Shown here one piece after another: positions 8,567 to 16,088 of a DNA stretch of 64,000 nt. The stretch comes from Solirubrobacter ginsenosidimutans (GTDB lineage: Bacteria > Actinomycetota > Thermoleophilia > Solirubrobacterales > Solirubrobacteraceae). The position numbers and the translations under genes are program-made. Below the pieces are notes generated by a model. That model was not told where the DNA came from. It saw only the letters and a program-made list of their open reading frames with translations, and did no database searches. The DNA lies in NCBI RefSeq assembly GCF_027587205.1, contig NZ_JAPDOD010000019.1, forward strand, positions 1 through 64,000. Direction: 5' to 3'. The first letter of the stretch is position 1. The number at the start of each line of letters is the position of its first letter.

Positions 8567-9843
8567 CGCGGATCGTCATCGCGGGGACGAGCTCGGGCGC
8601 GGGCAAGACGACCGTCGCGAGCGGGCTGATCGCGGCGCTCGCCAAGCGCGGCGACAAACCCGCGCCGTTCAAGGTCGGGCCGGACTTCATCGACCCCAGC
8701 TACCACGCGCTCGCGGCCGGCCGACCGGGTCGCAACCTCGACGCGTTCCTGTCCGGCCCGGAGCTCATCGCGCCGCTGTTCAAGCACGGCTCGCAGGGCG
8801 CGGACGTCGCCGTGATCGAGGGCGTGATGGGGCTCTATGACGGCGCGTCCGGGCGCGGGGAGCTGGCCTCGACCGCCCACGTGGCGAAGCTGCTCCAGGC
8901 ACCGGTCGTGCTGGTCGTCGACGCCGCGGCGATGGCCCGCTCGGTCGCGGCGATCGTGCACGGCTATCGGACCTTCGACCCCGGCGTGAACGTCGCGGGC
9001 GTGATCCTCAACCGCGTCGGGAGTGAGGCGCACGCGGCGCTGCTGCGCGAGGCGCTGCCGGACATCGCGGTCCTCGGCGCGCTGCCGCGAGATGCCGAGC
9101 TGGAAGTGCCCGAGCGCCATCTCGGCCTCGTCCCGGTCGCGGAGCGCGCGTCGCGTGCGCGGCATGTCATCGACCGGCTGGCGGCGAGCGTCGGGACCCA
9201 CTGTGACATCGACGCGCTCCTCTCCCTCGCGCGCAGCGCGCCTCCGGTCCCCGGGCCGGCGTGGTCGCCTGAGAACGTGTCGCGAACCCCCGTGCGGATC
9301 GCCATCGCGCGCGGCCCCGCGTTCTCGTTTCACTACGAAGAGAACCTCGAGCTGCTCCGCGCCGCGGGCGCGGAGCTGCACGCCTTCGACCCGCTCCACG
9401 ACACGCTGCCGGACGCCGACGCGCTCGTCCTCGCGGGCGGCTTCCCCGAGGTCTTCGGCACCGAGCTGAGCGCCAACACCCGCCTGAGAGAGCAGATCGC
9501 GGCCTTCACCGGCCCGGTGCTCGCCGAGTGCGGTGGACTGCTCTACCTCGCGAAGGATCTCGACGGCATCCCGATGTGCGGGGTGATCGACGCGAGCGCG
9601 ACGATGACGAAGCGGCTCAAGCTCGGCTACCGCGAGGTCACCGCGATCGAAGATCACCCGGTGTGGCCGGCGGGCACGACCGTGCGCGGCCACGAGTTCC
9701 ACTACTCGACGGTGACGCCCGGCGGCGAGGCGTGGACGCGCACCGGCGGGCACGTGCGCGGCAACGTCCACGCGTCCTACCTACACACCCACTGGGCGGC
9801 GACCCCCGAGGTCGCGCAGCGGCTGGTGAGCGCATGCGGCTGA
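8560..9843 (+). CDS. cobB: (hydrogeno)cobyrinate a,c-diamide synthase
   Basis: CobB/CbiA amidates the a and c carboxylates, making the substrate of cobaltochelatase. The N-terminal P-loop is AGTSSGAGKTT, followed by FKVGPDFIDPSYH and IEGVMGLYDG. The amidotransferase half has LAGGFPEVF, the catalytic cysteine in AECGGLLYL, and GHEFHYS near the end. The 427 residues are typical. The GTG at 8560 is the only suitable start before the P-loop and overlaps cobO by 7 bases. Whether the product is the metal-free or cobalt form depends on the route, discussed under findings. Confidence 0.95.
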   Translation: MVARIVIAGTSSGAGKTTVASGLIAALAKRGDKPAPFKVGPDFIDPSYHALAAGRPGRNLDAFLSGPELIAPLFKHGSQGADVAVIEGVMGLYDGASGRGELASTAHVAKLLQAPVVLVVDAAAMARSVAAIVHGYRTFDPGVNVAGVILNRVGSEAHAALLREALPDIAVLGALPRDAELEVPERHLGLVPVAERASRARHVIDRLAASVGTHCDIDALLSLARSAPPVPGPAWSPENVSRTPVRIAIARGPAFSFHYEENLELLRAAGAELHAFDPLHDTLPDADALVLAGGFPEVFGTELSANTRLREQIAAFTGPVLAECGGLLYLAKDLDGIPMCGVIDASATMTKRLKLGYREVTAIEDHPVWPAGTTVRGHEFHYSTVTPGGEAWTRTGGHVRGNVHASYLHTHWAATPEVAQRLVSACG

Positions 9844-10493
9844 TCGGTGTCGGCGTCGGGCCGGGGGACCCCGAACATCTGACGTTGAAGGCGCTGCGGG
9901 CGTTGCAGGAGGCCGACCGCGTCTTCGTCCCCGAGGGCGGTCGCGCGGCGGAGATCATCGCGGCGCACGTCACCAGCGTGCCGCTCGCGTTCGGCATGTC
10001 CGACGCCGCCGCCCGCGACGCGCGCTGGAACGCAGCGGGCGCCGCGATCGCCGAGGTCGCCCGCACCGGCACCGCGGCCTTCGCGACGGTCGGCGATCCC
10101 AACCTCTATTCGACCTTCGCCTACATCGCCCACACCGTGCGCGAGTTGGTGCCGGACGTGGTCGTGGAGACCGTGCCCGGGATCACCGCGATGCAGGACC
10201 TCGCGGCGCGGTCGGGGACCGTCCTGGCCGAGGGCACCGAGCGGCTCGCGCTGATCCCGTACACGGCAGGCGACGACGCCCTGCGCAGCGCCTTGACCGA
10301 CTACGACACCGTCGTGGTCTACAAGGGCGGCCGCCACCTCCCCGCGGTGCTGCGGGCGGTGGGCGACGATGCCGTCTACGGCGAGGAGCTCGGCCGGCCG
10401 GGGGAGACGCTGACGCCGCCGCCCGGCGCCGCGCCGTACTTCTCGACCGTCATCCGCCCCGCCACGCGCGACGGACGAGGTTCACGGCTGTGA
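9834..10493 (+). CDS. cobI: precorrin-2 C20-methyltransferase
   Basis: This is an SAM-dependent methyltransferase of the tetrapyrrole methylase fold that methylates C20 of precorrin-2. It begins with the glycine-rich GVGVGPGDPEHLTLKAL; the C20-enzyme signature GDPNLYSTFAYI is at residues 86-97, and VPGITAMQDLAARS follows. The length is 219 residues, slightly short. The ATG at 9834 overlaps cobB by 10 bases. The sequence alone does not separate CobI (metal-free substrate) from CbiL (cobalt-factor II). Confidence 0.93.
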   Translation: MRLIGVGVGPGDPEHLTLKALRALQEADRVFVPEGGRAAEIIAAHVTSVPLAFGMSDAAARDARWNAAGAAIAEVARTGTAAFATVGDPNLYSTFAYIAHTVRELVPDVVVETVPGITAMQDLAARSGTVLAEGTERLALIPYTAGDDALRSALTDYDTVVVYKGGRHLPAVLRAVGDDAVYGEELGRPGETLTPPPGAAPYFSTVIRPATRDGRGSRL

Positions 10494-11227
10494 GCGGATC
10501 GGCGCATGGCGAGGAGGTCGTCGCGACGGTCGAGACGCCGTTGCACCGCGCACCCGCGGAGTGCAAGGTGCTCGCGACGATCCTGTTCGTCGTCGCGGTC
10601 GCGCTGGTGCCGCGAGGGGAGCTGGTGTGGCCGTACGCTGCGGACCTCGCGCTCCTGCTCGTCGTTGCTGCGGCGGCACGCACGCCGCCCTCGCTCCTCG
10701 CCCGCAGGCTCGTGATCGAAGTGCCGTTCGTGCTGTTCGTGCTGGTCCTGCCGTTCGCGGCGGACTCGTTCGCGGACGGTCTCTGGCTGTCCTTCGGCAT
10801 CCTCGCGAAGGCCACCTTGGCCGTGCTGGCGACGGGCGTACTGGCCTGGACGACACCGGCGCCGGAGATCCTCCGCGGCGCCGAGCGCCTGCACGTGCCG
10901 CGGACCCTGATCGCGATCGCCGGCTTCGCGCTGCGCTATCTGCAGGTGCTGCTCGACGAGCTGCGGCGGATGCGGCTCGCGCGCACGCAGCGCGGCGACG
11001 ACCCCCGCTGGCTCTGGCAGGCCCGCGGGACCGGCAACACCGTCGGCGCGCTGGTCGTACGGACGTTCGAGCGCGGCGAGCGGGTGCACGTCGCGATGCT
11101 CGCGCGGGGCTACGACGGCACGATGCCGGCGCTGTCGCTGAGCCCCGCGGCTTTGTGGGTCGCGTGGGCGGCCGCGGTGTCCTTCGCGGCTCTGCCCTGG
11201 GCCGTGACCGTGGGGTGGCGGTTGTGA
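10490..11227 (+). CDS. cbiQ: cobalt ECF transporter transmembrane (T) component
   Basis: CbiQ is the membrane coupling subunit of the CbiMNQO energy-coupling-factor cobalt importer. It has about five hydrophobic segments, and the conserved coupling-helix region LDELRRMRLARTQRG ends with ERGERVHVAMLARGYDG, which is typical of CbiQ. The length is 245 residues. The GTG at 10490 overlaps the cobI stop by 4 bases. The next gene carries the ATPase domain and cbiM lies further downstream at 14551. I found no cbiN candidate. Confidence 0.93.
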   Translation: MSGSAHGEEVVATVETPLHRAPAECKVLATILFVVAVALVPRGELVWPYAADLALLLVVAAAARTPPSLLARRLVIEVPFVLFVLVLPFAADSFADGLWLSFGILAKATLAVLATGVLAWTTPAPEILRGAERLHVPRTLIAIAGFALRYLQVLLDELRRMRLARTQRGDDPRWLWQARGTGNTVGALVVRTFERGERVHVAMLARGYDGTMPALSLSPAALWVAWAAAVSFAALPWAVTVGWRL

Positions 11228-12909
11228 GCGCCGCGCTGATGGTCGTCGGGCACGGCAGCCGCGACGCGGACGGGCTCGAGGAGTTCTGGGCACTCGCGCA
11301 GCACGTGCGCGAGGCCGCCGCCGACCTCCCCGTCGGGTTCGGGTTCATCGAGCTGGCCGAGCCGTTGGTGGATGCGGGAATCGACGAGCTGGTCGCGCGC
11401 GGCACGACCGACGTCGTCTCGATCCCGCTCGTCCTGCTCGCCGCGGGCCATCTGAAGAACGACGGTCCCGCGGCGCTCACCCGCGCTCGCATGCGCCACC
11501 CGGGGGTGGCGTTCAGGATGGGTCGGGACCTGGGCATCGACCCCGCGGTCCTCGCGGTTGCCGAGGACCGGGCGCGCGAGGCGCTCGGGGACTTCGATCC
11601 CGCGGAGTCGGCGGTCGTGCTGGTGGCGCGCGGCTCGAGCGATCCCGACGCCGGCTCGGACCTCTACAAGGTCGCCCGCCTGCTCGCCGACGGACGCGGC
11701 CTCGGCCTCGTCGAGCCCGCGTTCGCCGGCGTCGCTTCGCCGAGCGTGCCCGAGGCCTTGGAGCGCTGCCGGCGGTTGGGCGCCAAGCACATCGCGGTCG
11801 TGCCGTTCTTCCTCTTCACCGGCGTGCTCGTCCCGCGGATCTACGCGCAGGCGGCGGAGTACGCGGCGCTGCACCCGGAGCTGACCGTCGTCGGCGGGCC
11901 GCATCTCGGACCGGACCGGCGGCTCGCCCGGTTGGTCCTGGAGCGCTATCGCGAGGCGCTGACCGGGCCGGTGCGGATGAACTGCGATCTCTGCACGTAT
12001 CGGGTGCGGCTGCCCGGCTACGAGGACAAGGTCGGCACGCCGATCTCCCTGACGCCGCATGGCGATGGGCCCGCGCGGGGGTCGCGGCGGTCCCGGCGCG
12101 CGACGCGGGCACCGTTGGTCGCGCCCGAGATCCGGCGGCCGTCCTTGCGGCCGGCGCCCGCGGTGAACGTCGCGCCGGGGACGCCGCCGGCGCTGGAGCT
12201 GGAGGGTCTCGCGTTCGCGTATCCGGACGGGACTCCCGCCTTGGCAGGCATCGATCTGTCGCTGCTCCCCGGGGAGCGGTTGGCCGTCCTGGGCCCGAAC
12301 GGGGCAGGCAAGACGACGCTCGCGCTGGGTGCGTGCGGCGCGCTGGACGAGGTTCGCGGGGTGGTGCGGGTCGGGGGCGAAGTGCCTGGGCGTCGCGAGC
12401 TTCGCCGGCGGGTCGGGATCGTCTTCCAGGACCCCGACGACCAGCTGTTCATGCCGACCGTCGAGGCGGACGTCGCGTTCGGCCCGGCCAAGCAGGGCCT
12501 GCGCGGCGAGGAGCTGCGGGCGCGGGTGGACGAGGCCTTGGACGCGGTCCGGGCCACCGATCTCGCCGCACGGCCGCCGCATTCGCTGAGCGCGGGTGAG
12601 CGCCGCCGGGTCGCGATCGCGGGCGTCCTGGCATGCCGGCCCGACGTGCTGGTGCTCGACGAGCCGACCGCGGCGCTGGACCCCGCCGGGCGCCGCGAAC
12701 TGCTCGACGTACTCGTCTCCCTGCGGCTCGCGCTGCTGCTGATCACGCACGATCTGCCTTACGCGCTCGAGCTCTGCCCGCGCGCCGTCGTGCTCGATCG
12801 CGGGCAGCTCGTCGCCGACGGCGCGACGCGCGAGGTGCTCGCCGACGACGGCTTCATGCGCGCGCATCGCTTGGAACTCCCTGCCGGCTTCAACCCCTTG
12901 GTCGCGTGA
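11224..12909 (+). CDS. CbiX sirohydrochlorin cobaltochelatase fused to CbiO cobalt-transport ATPase
   Basis: One uninterrupted 561-residue frame joins two activities. Residues 1-270 are a long-type CbiX: the first half has the expected histidines H10 (GHGS) and H76 (AGHLKND). The second half is degenerate at those places, and a metal-cluster-like MNCDLC follows at 252-257 with YRVRLPGYEDKVG. An Arg/Pro-rich linker spans about 272-322. Residues 323-561 are an ABC ATPase: Walker A GPNGAGKTT near 357, Q-loop FQDPDDQLF, signature SLSAGERRRVAIAG, Walker B VLVLDEPTAALDP, and H-loop LLITHD. No stop separates the halves; a GTG at 12163 could in principle start a separate CbiO. The GTG at 11224 overlaps the cbiQ stop. 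The likely role is cobalt import energisation plus cobalt insertion, and the fusion itself is unusual. Confidence 0.88.
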   Translation: MSAALMVVGHGSRDADGLEEFWALAQHVREAAADLPVGFGFIELAEPLVDAGIDELVARGTTDVVSIPLVLLAAGHLKNDGPAALTRARMRHPGVAFRMGRDLGIDPAVLAVAEDRAREALGDFDPAESAVVLVARGSSDPDAGSDLYKVARLLADGRGLGLVEPAFAGVASPSVPEALERCRRLGAKHIAVVPFFLFTGVLVPRIYAQAAEYAALHPELTVVGGPHLGPDRRLARLVLERYREALTGPVRMNCDLCTYRVRLPGYEDKVGTPISLTPHGDGPARGSRRSRRATRAPLVAPEIRRPSLRPAPAVNVAPGTPPALELEGLAFAYPDGTPALAGIDLSLLPGERLAVLGPNGAGKTTLALGACGALDEVRGVVRVGGEVPGRRELRRRVGIVFQDPDDQLFMPTVEADVAFGPAKQGLRGEELRARVDEALDAVRATDLAARPPHSLSAGERRRVAIAGVLACRPDVLVLDEPTAALDPAGRRELLDVLVSLRLALLLITHDLPYALELCPRAVVLDRGQLVADGATREVLADDGFMRAHRLELPAGFNPLVA

Positions 12910-13859
12910 GCGGATCGCTTTCCATCGTCGGCCTCGGCCCCGGCGGCAGCTCGCACCGAACCGCTGCGGCCGAGCGGGCGGTGCGCGAGGCCGACGTCGT
13001 CATCGGCTACGGCCCGTACGTCGACCAGTGCGCCGATCTGCTCGACGGCCAGGAGGTCGTGCGCGGGCGGATGGGGGAGGAGCTGGCGCGCGCCGAGGAG
13101 GCGGTGACGCGCGCCCGGGCGGGTGCGCGGGTGGCGCTCGTGTCGTCGGGCGACGCGGGCGTGCACGGGATGGCGGCGCGCACGCTCGCGCTGGTGGCGG
13201 GCGAGGCCGCGCTGTGCGAAGCGAGCGTCGAGTTTCTCGCGCTGTCCTCGCGAAAGTCGACGCTCGGTGACGGCGAAGGCGCCTCGGCCGACAAGGACGC
13301 GGCGGGTGGCGGCAGGGGCGCGCCCGGTGGCGACGTGCCCGCGCTGCGCGTCGAGGTCATCCCCGGCGTCACCGCGGCCCTCGCGGTCGCCGCGCGGATC
13401 GGCGCGCCGCTCGCCGACGACTGGGCGACGCTCTCCCTCTCGGATCTTCATGTCCCGTGGGCGACGGTCGAGCGACGCCTCACGGCGCTGGCGGTCTCCG
13501 GCATCGCGCTGGCCCTCTACAACCCGCGCTCCGCGACCCGCACCGAGCCGTTCGAGCGCGCCCTCGCCATCCTGCGCGCGCACCGCCCGCCGGACACGCC
13601 GGCGATCGTCGCGACCGACGTCGCCCGCCCGACCGAGGCGATCGTCACGACCACCCTCGCGGACCTCGACCCGGAGACGGTCACGATGCGCACGCTCGTC
13701 CTGGTCGCCGGCGACACCGCCACGTGGGCGGGCCAGCACCTCATCGCGCGCCGAGGGGGGTCAGACCCCTTAACAATCCGGAATCGCCCTGAGCAGGGCT
13801 TTTCGTACGAACATAGTGTTGAGGGGTCTGACCCCTCAAAAAGCGAGGGGTCCGCGTGA
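12906..13859 (+). CDS. cobJ: precorrin-3B C17-methyltransferase with repeat-derived insert and tail
   Basis: This is the tetrapyrrole methylase that contracts the ring while methylating C17. Family motifs include IVGLGPGGSSHRT at the start, VIGYGPYVDQC, VSSGDAGVHGMA, EVIPGVTAALAVAARIGAPL, LYNPRSATRTEPF and IVATDVARPTE. It is 317 residues against about 240-255 usual. The excess comes from a roughly 40-residue low-complexity insert before EVIPGV, encoded partly by a 43-base palindrome, and from a roughly 30-residue tail after the normal end near HLIARRG, encoded by an inverted pair of GGGGTC-T-GACCCC repeats. All catalytic motifs are intact, so it is probably functional. The GTG start and TGA end both overlap their neighbours. 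Confidence 0.92.
   Translation: MSGSLSIVGLGPGGSSHRTAAAERAVREADVVIGYGPYVDQCADLLDGQEVVRGRMGEELARAEEAVTRARAGARVALVSSGDAGVHGMAARTLALVAGEAALCEASVEFLALSSRKSTLGDGEGASADKDAAGGGRGAPGGDVPALRVEVIPGVTAALAVAARIGAPLADDWATLSLSDLHVPWATVERRLTALAVSGIALALYNPRSATRTEPFERALAILRAHRPPDTPAIVATDVARPTEAIVTTTLADLDPETVTMRTLVLVAGDTATWAGQHLIARRGGSDPLTIRNRPEQGFSYEHSVEGSDPSKSEGSA
13223..13265. repeat. 43-base palindromic repeat, copy B (inside cobJ)
   Basis: An imperfect inverted repeat with arms 13223-13241 and 13249-13265 lies inside the cobJ coding sequence. It matches the reverse complement of the cobN/chlID intergenic palindrome (5908-5950) at 37 of 43 positions. It is in frame and translates to ASVEFLALSSRKSTL, a stretch other CobJ proteins would not be expected to have. 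This suggests insertion of a small palindromic element into a gene without breaking the frame. Confidence 0.7.
13755..13837. repeat. inverted pair of GGGGTC-W-GACCCC repeats (REPIN-like)
   Basis: Two 21-base arms (13755-13775 and 13817-13837) are inverted copies of each other with 19 of 21 matches. Each contains the palindromic core GGGGTCAGACCCC or its complement. Between them a small stem (13786-13799, GCCCT/AGGGC) is followed by TTTT. The unit codes for the extra C-terminus of CobJ, just before cobA. The same core pair occurs at 40971-41023. The organisation fits a REP doublet mobilised by a REP-associated transposase, but no such gene lies in the window. Confidence 0.75.
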
Positions 13860-14575
13860 CGGTGCATCTCGTCGGTGCCGGGCCTGGCGATCCCGCGCTG
13901 CTCACGGTCGCGGCGGCCGAGCTGCTGCGCGGCGCGCGGGTCGTCGTCTATGACCGGCCGTCGATGGACGCGATCCTCGCGCTCGTGCCCGAGGGCGCTG
14001 AGCTGCACTGCGTGGGGCGGGCGCCCGGCCGGCGGGCGCTCAAACAGCCGGAGGTCAACGCGCTGCTGATCGCGCTGGCGCGCGAGGGGGACGTGGTCAG
14101 GCTCAAGAGCGGTGATCCGTTCGTCGCCTCGCGCGGCGCGGAGGAAGCCGTCGCGCTGACCGCGGCGGGCATCGAGGTGCGGGTCGTTCCGGGCGTCTCC
14201 GCCGCGCTCGCCGCGCCCGCCGCGGCCGGCATTCCCCTGATGCTCCGGCAACTCTCGGTGACCGCGACGTTCGTCGACGGAAATGACGACGACGAGCACG
14301 CGGAGCCGCCCGACTGGGCCGCGCTCGCCCGCCTCGGCGGCACGCTGGTGATCCTCACCGGCCGCGGGAGGATCAGGCGGACCGCCGCGGCGCTGATCGA
14401 AGGCGGCCGCGATCCGGAGACGCCGATCGCCGCCGTCAGCGCCGCCGCCCGCGCCGGCCAGCAGGTCCTGCGCGGGACGCTCAAAGACCTCCCCGCCCCG
14501 CTTCCCCCGCCCGTGACCTTCGTCGTCGGCCCCGCTGCCGCGCTTGACCTATGCACATCCCCGACGGCTTCCTGA
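13856..14575 (+). CDS. cobA: uroporphyrinogen-III C-methyltransferase
   Basis: This SUMT methylates C2 and C7 of uroporphyrinogen III, committing it to cobalamin and siroheme. It has VHLVGAGPGDPALLT at the N-terminus, RLKSGDPFVASRGAEEA near residue 82, VVPGVSAALAAPAAAGIPL and LVILTGRG. Its 239 residues equal a stand-alone SUMT without a CysG dehydrogenase/chelatase part. The GTG at 13856 overlaps the cobJ stop, and its ribosome-binding region lies in the repeat-derived end of cobJ (GCGAGGGG ahead of the start). The 3' end overlaps cbiM by 25 bases. Confidence 0.94.
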   Translation: MTVHLVGAGPGDPALLTVAAAELLRGARVVVYDRPSMDAILALVPEGAELHCVGRAPGRRALKQPEVNALLIALAREGDVVRLKSGDPFVASRGAEEAVALTAAGIEVRVVPGVSAALAAPAAAGIPLMLRQLSVTATFVDGNDDDEHAEPPDWAALARLGGTLVILTGRGRIRRTAAALIEGGRDPETPIAAVSAAARAGQQVLRGTLKDLPAPLPPPVTFVVGPAAALDLCTSPTAS

Positions 14576-15195
14576 CCGGCCAGGCCGCGCTGATCGGCAC
14601 CGTTACGGGCGCGGCGGGGATCGCCGTGTGCCTGCACCGGGCGCGGCGGAGCATGCGCGAGAAGGATCTGCCGCTGGCCGGCCTCGCCGCGGCGTTCTTT
14701 CTCGTCGCCGAGGCGCCGATGGTGCCGATCACGGTCGGCACGCAGGGCCACCTGCTTGGGGGCGCGCTCGCCGTCGCGCTGCTCGGCCCGTGGGCGGGCG
14801 CGCTGACGATCGCGGTCGTGTGCGCGATCCAGGCGCTCGTGCTCGGCGACGGCGGGATCACGACGCTCGGGCTGACGATCACGAACCTCGCCCTGGTGCC
14901 GGCCTTCGTCGGCTACCCGCTGATGCTGGCGCTGCGCCGCGCGATCCCCGTCGCCTACGCCTGTGCCGCGGCGGCCGTCGTGAGCGTGCTGCTCGCCGCG
15001 ACGATCTTCGTGCTCGAGGTGGAGTTGGGCGCCGCGGTGCAGATCGACCGCACCGCGATCGCCGTCTCGATCCTCGGCTCCTACGCGATCATCGCGGCGA
15101 TCGAGGCCGCGCTCACGTTCCTGATCGTGCGGGCGTTGGTGGCCGTGCGGCCGGACCTCGTGCAAGTCGCCCGCCGGCGTGCGGTGAGCGGATGA
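14551..15195 (+). CDS. cbiM: cobalt ECF transporter substrate-binding component
   Basis: CbiM is the metal-binding S-component. The N-terminus MHIPDGFLTG, which supplies the metal ligands at Met1 and His2, is exact, and the internal histidine is in GTQGHLLGG. About six hydrophobic segments span 214 residues. This start is therefore certain even though it lies 25 bases inside cobA. It works with CbiQ and the CbiO half of the CbiX-CbiO protein. No CbiN is present next to it, nor does this protein have the length of a CbiMN fusion. Confidence 0.95.
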   Translation: MHIPDGFLTGQAALIGTVTGAAGIAVCLHRARRSMREKDLPLAGLAAAFFLVAEAPMVPITVGTQGHLLGGALAVALLGPWAGALTIAVVCAIQALVLGDGGITTLGLTITNLALVPAFVGYPLMLALRRAIPVAYACAAAAVVSVLLAATIFVLEVELGAAVQIDRTAIAVSILGSYAIIAAIEAALTFLIVRALVAVRPDLVQVARRRAVSG

Positions 15196-16088
15196 GCGGG
15201 CGGGTGTGGTTCGTGGGCGCGGGCCCGGGCGCGGCCGACCTGCTGACGCTGCGCGCCGTGCGCGTGCTCGGCGAGGCGGACGTCGTCGTGTGGGCGCGCT
15301 CGCTCGTCGACCCCGAGGTGCTCGCCCACGCGCGGCCCGGCGCGGAGCTGATCGCCTCCGACGACAAGACCTTCGACGACGTGCTCGCGATCTATCGCCG
15401 CGCCGCGGAAGAGGGACTCGGCGTCGCCCGCGTGCACTCGGGCGACCCGACGCTCTACGGCACGCTCAACGAGCAGCTTCGCGCGTGCCGCGAGCTCGGC
15501 CTGGAGTGCGAGATCGTCCCCGGCGTCTCCTCGCTCGGCGCCGCGGCGGCCGCGCTCGGCCAGGAGCTGACGATCCCGGACGTCTCGCAATCGCTGATCC
15601 TGACCCGCCGCGCGCAGCGGACGTCGATGCCACCCAACGAGGAGCTGGCCGCGTTCGCCGCTCACGGGACGACGATGGCGCTGTTCCTGTCGGTGCGGCG
15701 GCCGCGCGAGTTGCAGGCCGACCTGATCGCCGGCGGCTACGCGGAGGACACGCCGTGCGCCGTCGTCTACAAGGCCAGCTGGCCCGACGAGATCGTCATC
15801 CGCTGCCCGCTGGGGGAGCTCGGCGAGCGCGTCCGCGCGGCGAGGATCACGACCCAGGCGCTCGTCCTCGTCGGCCCGGCGCTGGGGGCGGGAGCGGGTC
15901 GCTCGCACGTCTACGACGCGGGCTACGGCCACCGCCACCGCCCCCTGGGACGCCCGGACCGGTACCGCAAGCGGGCGGGGGAGACGCCCGCAGGGGCGGG
16001 CGACGAGGGGCGCGCTGCGGCGGGTGGAGAGGGCCGCGCTGCGGCGGACGGAGACGGCGGTGCGGCGGGCGGAGAGGGCGGCGCGTGA
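15192..16088 (+). CDS. cobM: precorrin-4 C11-methyltransferase
   Basis: This tetrapyrrole methylase acts at C11 of precorrin-4. Signatures are VWFVGAGPGAADLLTLRAV, VHSGDPTLYGTLNEQ, EIVPGVSSLGAAAAALGQELT and SLILTRRAQRTSMP. The core ends near residue 255. It is followed by about 40 residues of Gly/Ala/Glu/Arg repeat (units like GGEGRAAADGDGG, coded by an 18-24 base GC-rich repeat at about 15990-16085) with no known role; it may be a slippage-prone tail. The ATG overlaps the cbiM stop (ATGA), and the stop overlaps the cobL start. Confidence 0.94.
   Translation: MSGRVWFVGAGPGAADLLTLRAVRVLGEADVVVWARSLVDPEVLAHARPGAELIASDDKTFDDVLAIYRRAAEEGLGVARVHSGDPTLYGTLNEQLRACRELGLECEIVPGVSSLGAAAAALGQELTIPDVSQSLILTRRAQRTSMPPNEELAAFAAHGTTMALFLSVRRPRELQADLIAGGYAEDTPCAVVYKASWPDEIVIRCPLGELGERVRAARITTQALVLVGPALGAGAGRSHVYDAGYGHRHRPLGRPDRYRKRAGETPAGAGDEGRAAAGGEGRAAADGDGGAAGGEGGA

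Noticed and set aside
12163..12909. A separate cbiO gene starting at GTG 12163
   Set aside because: There is no stop codon between the CbiX and CbiO parts and no clear ribosome binding site before 12163, so one fused gene is the simplest reading; kept as an alternative in the feature note.
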